Positions 15,096-16,451 of a stretch of 16,451 nt of DNA are shown here, piece after piece. The position numbers were made by a program, and so were the translations under genes. The notes under the pieces were generated by a model, which did not search any database, was not told the origin of the DNA, and was given only the letters and a program-made list of their open reading frames with translations. How positions within the stretch are numbered: the stretch's first letter is position 1; the number at the start of each line of letters is the position of its first letter. Source of the DNA: Candidatus Omnitrophota bacterium (GTDB taxonomy: Bacteria > Omnitrophota > Gorgyraeia > 2-01-FULL-45-10); NCBI GenBank assembly GCA_026387135.1, contig JAPLMH010000161.1:1-16451 (forward strand), written 5' to 3'.

Positions 15096-15764
15096 ATGGA
15101 TATAACCCTAAGAGGCGCTTTTGTGTTGTCGGCGATGATCCATGCCGCGCTATTCGCGCCTTTGTATAACCAGCACCTGTTGCGACAGGAGATGGAGAAG
15201 AAGAATACTATAGTGGTCGACTATATTGTCTTAAAAGAGATCGCCACCGCCATAGCCACGAATAAAGAGGTTGTCCTTAAGAGGCCCCAGACTCCGCAGA
15301 TAGATATACAGAAAGAGATCTCGGTAAAGCCGCAGCCCGCTCCACAGGTTAAGGCCGATAATAAAAATATCGCCAAGTCCAGCAAGCTAAAAGAGAGGAC
15401 AAGGTCGCACAAAAAAGGCGATCTAAAGGATCCTTCTAAAGAGGCCGCGAAAAAAGAGACCCAGCTGAAGCAGGAAAAGGATTACGTAAATTACTATCAG
15501 CTGATCCGGGAGAAGATACGCGAAAGGCTCAAGGGCAATTACCAGTACTATAACCGCGAAGGCGAGGTGCACCTATCTTTCGTGCTTACCCAGAACGGCT
15601 CGTTATTGAGCTATGCGATAGATCGCGCCAAGTCTACCCAGGATGAAGTGCTGCTGCATATCACGGCGACAAGTCTCAAAGCGGTATCTCCTTTTCCCTC
15701 GCTGCCAAGGAGTCTGTCAATGTCAAAGATGTCCTTTAACATAGTGATCTCGTTCAAAAAATAA
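15096..15764 (+). CDS. TonB-family energy transducer
   Basis: This 222-residue protein is likely anchored in the inner membrane. It has a short hydrophobic N-terminal segment (FVLSAMIHAALFAPLY, about 9-24), then a long periplasmic linker rich in Lys, Glu, Pro and Gln (about 60-130), then a C-terminal TonB domain. In that domain, GEVHLSFVLTQNGSLLSYAI and ITATSLKAVSPFPSLP (about 155-205) match the family pattern of a GxVxxxFxxxxxG strand and an Ala-xx-PFPPLP turn. TonB transmits proton-motive force from ExbB/ExbD to outer-membrane receptors; neither partner is in the window. It follows the BtuB-like gene by 54 nt but has its own strong promoter, so it may also serve other receptors. The start ATG coincides with the predicted transcription start. 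Confidence 0.85.
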   Translation: MDITLRGAFVLSAMIHAALFAPLYNQHLLRQEMEKKNTIVVDYIVLKEIATAIATNKEVVLKRPQTPQIDIQKEISVKPQPAPQVKADNKNIAKSSKLKERTRSHKKGDLKDPSKEAAKKETQLKQEKDYVNYYQLIREKIRERLKGNYQYYNREGEVHLSFVLTQNGSLLSYAIDRAKSTQDEVLLHITATSLKAVSPFPSLPRSLSMSKMSFNIVISFKK

Positions 15765-15782
15765 TATGCGAATGGCGAGAGA

Positions 15783-15811
15783 TTGACAAGACGTGCGCTT
15801 TATGATAGAGT
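15783..15811 (+). promoter_or_regulatory. Possible promoter of rpsU
   Basis: TTGACA (15783-15788) is followed after 17 bases by TAGAGT (15806-15811), a weak -10. A better-looking TATGAT (15801-15806) is only 12 bases away, which is too close. The leader would be about 30 nt with the ribosome binding site AAGGGTGAG (15833-15841). Confidence 0.5.
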
Positions 15812-15847
15812 GAGGCGTTAAATCTACGCGGAAAGGGTGAGATAATA

Positions 15848-16006
15848 ATGCCAGTGATAAGCGTTGGCGAAAATGAGCCTCTCGAAAGAGCTCTCAGACG
15901 TTTTAAAAAGAAGATAGAGCGCGAGGGGATATTAAGGACGCTGAAGGAAAGAAAGCACTACGAGAAACCGAGCGAGAGAAAACGCCGGAAGAGAAGATCG
16001 GTGTGA
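15848..16006 (+). CDS. rpsU: Small-subunit ribosomal protein bS21
   Basis: This 52-residue very basic protein reads MPVISVGENEPLERALRRFK at its start and ends in a run of Arg/Lys (KRRKRRSV). The segments ERALRRFKKKIEREGIL and RKHYEKPSERKRRK are diagnostic of bS21, a late-assembling 30S protein near the anti-Shine-Dalgarno. A good ribosome binding site, AAGGGTGAG, lies 6 nt before the ATG. Its stop overlaps the GTG start of the next gene by four bases (GTGA). Confidence 0.95.
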   Translation: MPVISVGENEPLERALRRFKKKIEREGILRTLKERKHYEKPSERKRRKRRSV

Positions 16007-16451
16007 GGATCGACAGAGAGATTGCGTTTAGACTGCTGCTGACAGCAATCCTACTATGTACATTAAACAGTCTTTCCATTGCTGATGAGGCCGTTTTCAG
16101 GAAGACCCTGGAGAACGGCCTCGTCATTTTGGTGAAAGAGAGCCCACCCAGAGACCTCGTCTCCATAAATATAACGATAAAGGCCGGGCCTTCTTCCGAA
16201 GAAGAGTATACCGCTTCCGGAATATCCCATCTTGTGGAGCACCTTGTGTTCAAAGGGACCGTATCGCGTAAAGTCGGCGATATCGAAAAAGAGATACGCT
16301 CGTACGGCGGACTTATAAACGGGTCCGTATCGCATGATACAACGACTTACGCGGTGACTCTTCCCGCCAAATATTTCACTCAAGGCCTATCCGTTCTGAA
16401 GGATATGATCACCAATTCCGTATTCGACAGAATGGAGCTGGAAAAAGAGCG
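16003..16451 (+). CDS. M16-family zinc protease, N-terminal part (cut by window end)
   Basis: Only 149 codons are in the window; the gene runs off the right edge. The start is GTG at 16003, overlapping the rpsU stop, giving a signal peptide (RLLLTAILLCTLNSLSIADEA, shown as the hydrophobic stretch after MRIDREIAF). The mature protein begins with the M16 fold (TLENGLVILVKE...). The inverted zinc motif HLVEH is at 76-80: His76 and His80 bind zinc and Glu79 is catalytic. The distal glutamate ligand would lie about 75 residues on, outside the window. YGGLINGSVSHDTTTYAVTLP is also typical. A secreted, periplasmic peptidase of the PqqL/YmxG type is likely; an inactive paralogue often sits next to such genes and cannot be checked here. 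Confidence 0.93.
   Translation, partial: MRIDREIAFRLLLTAILLCTLNSLSIADEAVFRKTLENGLVILVKESPPRDLVSINITIKAGPSSEEEYTASGISHLVEHLVFKGTVSRKVGDIEKEIRSYGGLINGSVSHDTTTYAVTLPAKYFTQGLSVLKDMITNSVFDRMELEKE

Noticed and set aside
1..16451. CRISPR array, tRNA, rRNA, transposase or phage genes
   Set aside because: I looked for regularly spaced repeats, cloverleaf-like sequences and mobile-element proteins on both strands and saw none.

Overview
The window looks like a stretch of chromosome from a Gram-negative, didermic bacterium. It encodes a TonB-dependent outer-membrane receptor and a TonB-like energy transducer. Every gene lies on the + strand, and housekeeping genes dominate. Coding regions use the isoleucine codon ATA heavily. 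Together with the ybeY/dgkA/recO block, a CBS-less GuaB3-type IMP dehydrogenase and a dispersed hairpin repeat at the left edge, this made me think of an uncultured lineage such as Omnitrophota (PVC superphylum). That placement is tentative and rests on impression, not on a marker search.

Layout: (1) 11-72 holds a nested inverted repeat. (2) 89-2135 is a groES-groEL operon with a sigma70-type promoter and a perfect CIRCE operator just after the predicted transcription start, closed by a hairpin at 2164-2195. (3) 2209-6921 holds a promoter, guaB3 and dnaE; DnaE is the replicative polymerase with a complete metal-binding PHP domain. (4) 6924-12582 is a tightly packed run: unknown 148-aa protein, HU-family protein, hisS, aspS, ybeY, a diacylglycerol/undecaprenol kinase fused to a PAP2-like phosphatase domain, and recO. 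Most junctions overlap or are 1-3 nt apart, which argues for one operon with translational coupling. (5) 12583-13022 is the only long gap. It holds a strong promoter, a cobalamin riboswitch and an intrinsic terminator directly before the ribosome binding site of a BtuB-like receptor. (6) A TonB-family protein follows from its own promoter, whose predicted start falls on the ATG. (7) rpsU (52 aa) and the start of an M16 zinc protease, overlapping by 4 nt, close the window.

How the parts work together: the groE operon is under HrcA-type heat-shock control. The central operon links translation (HisRS, AspRS, YbeY), DNA architecture and repair (HU, RecO) and lipid-carrier phosphorylation. The riboswitch, receptor and TonB look like a corrinoid scavenging module in which B12 represses its own importer. 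Residues in AspRS suggest a non-discriminating enzyme, which would imply that Asn-tRNA is made by transamidation.
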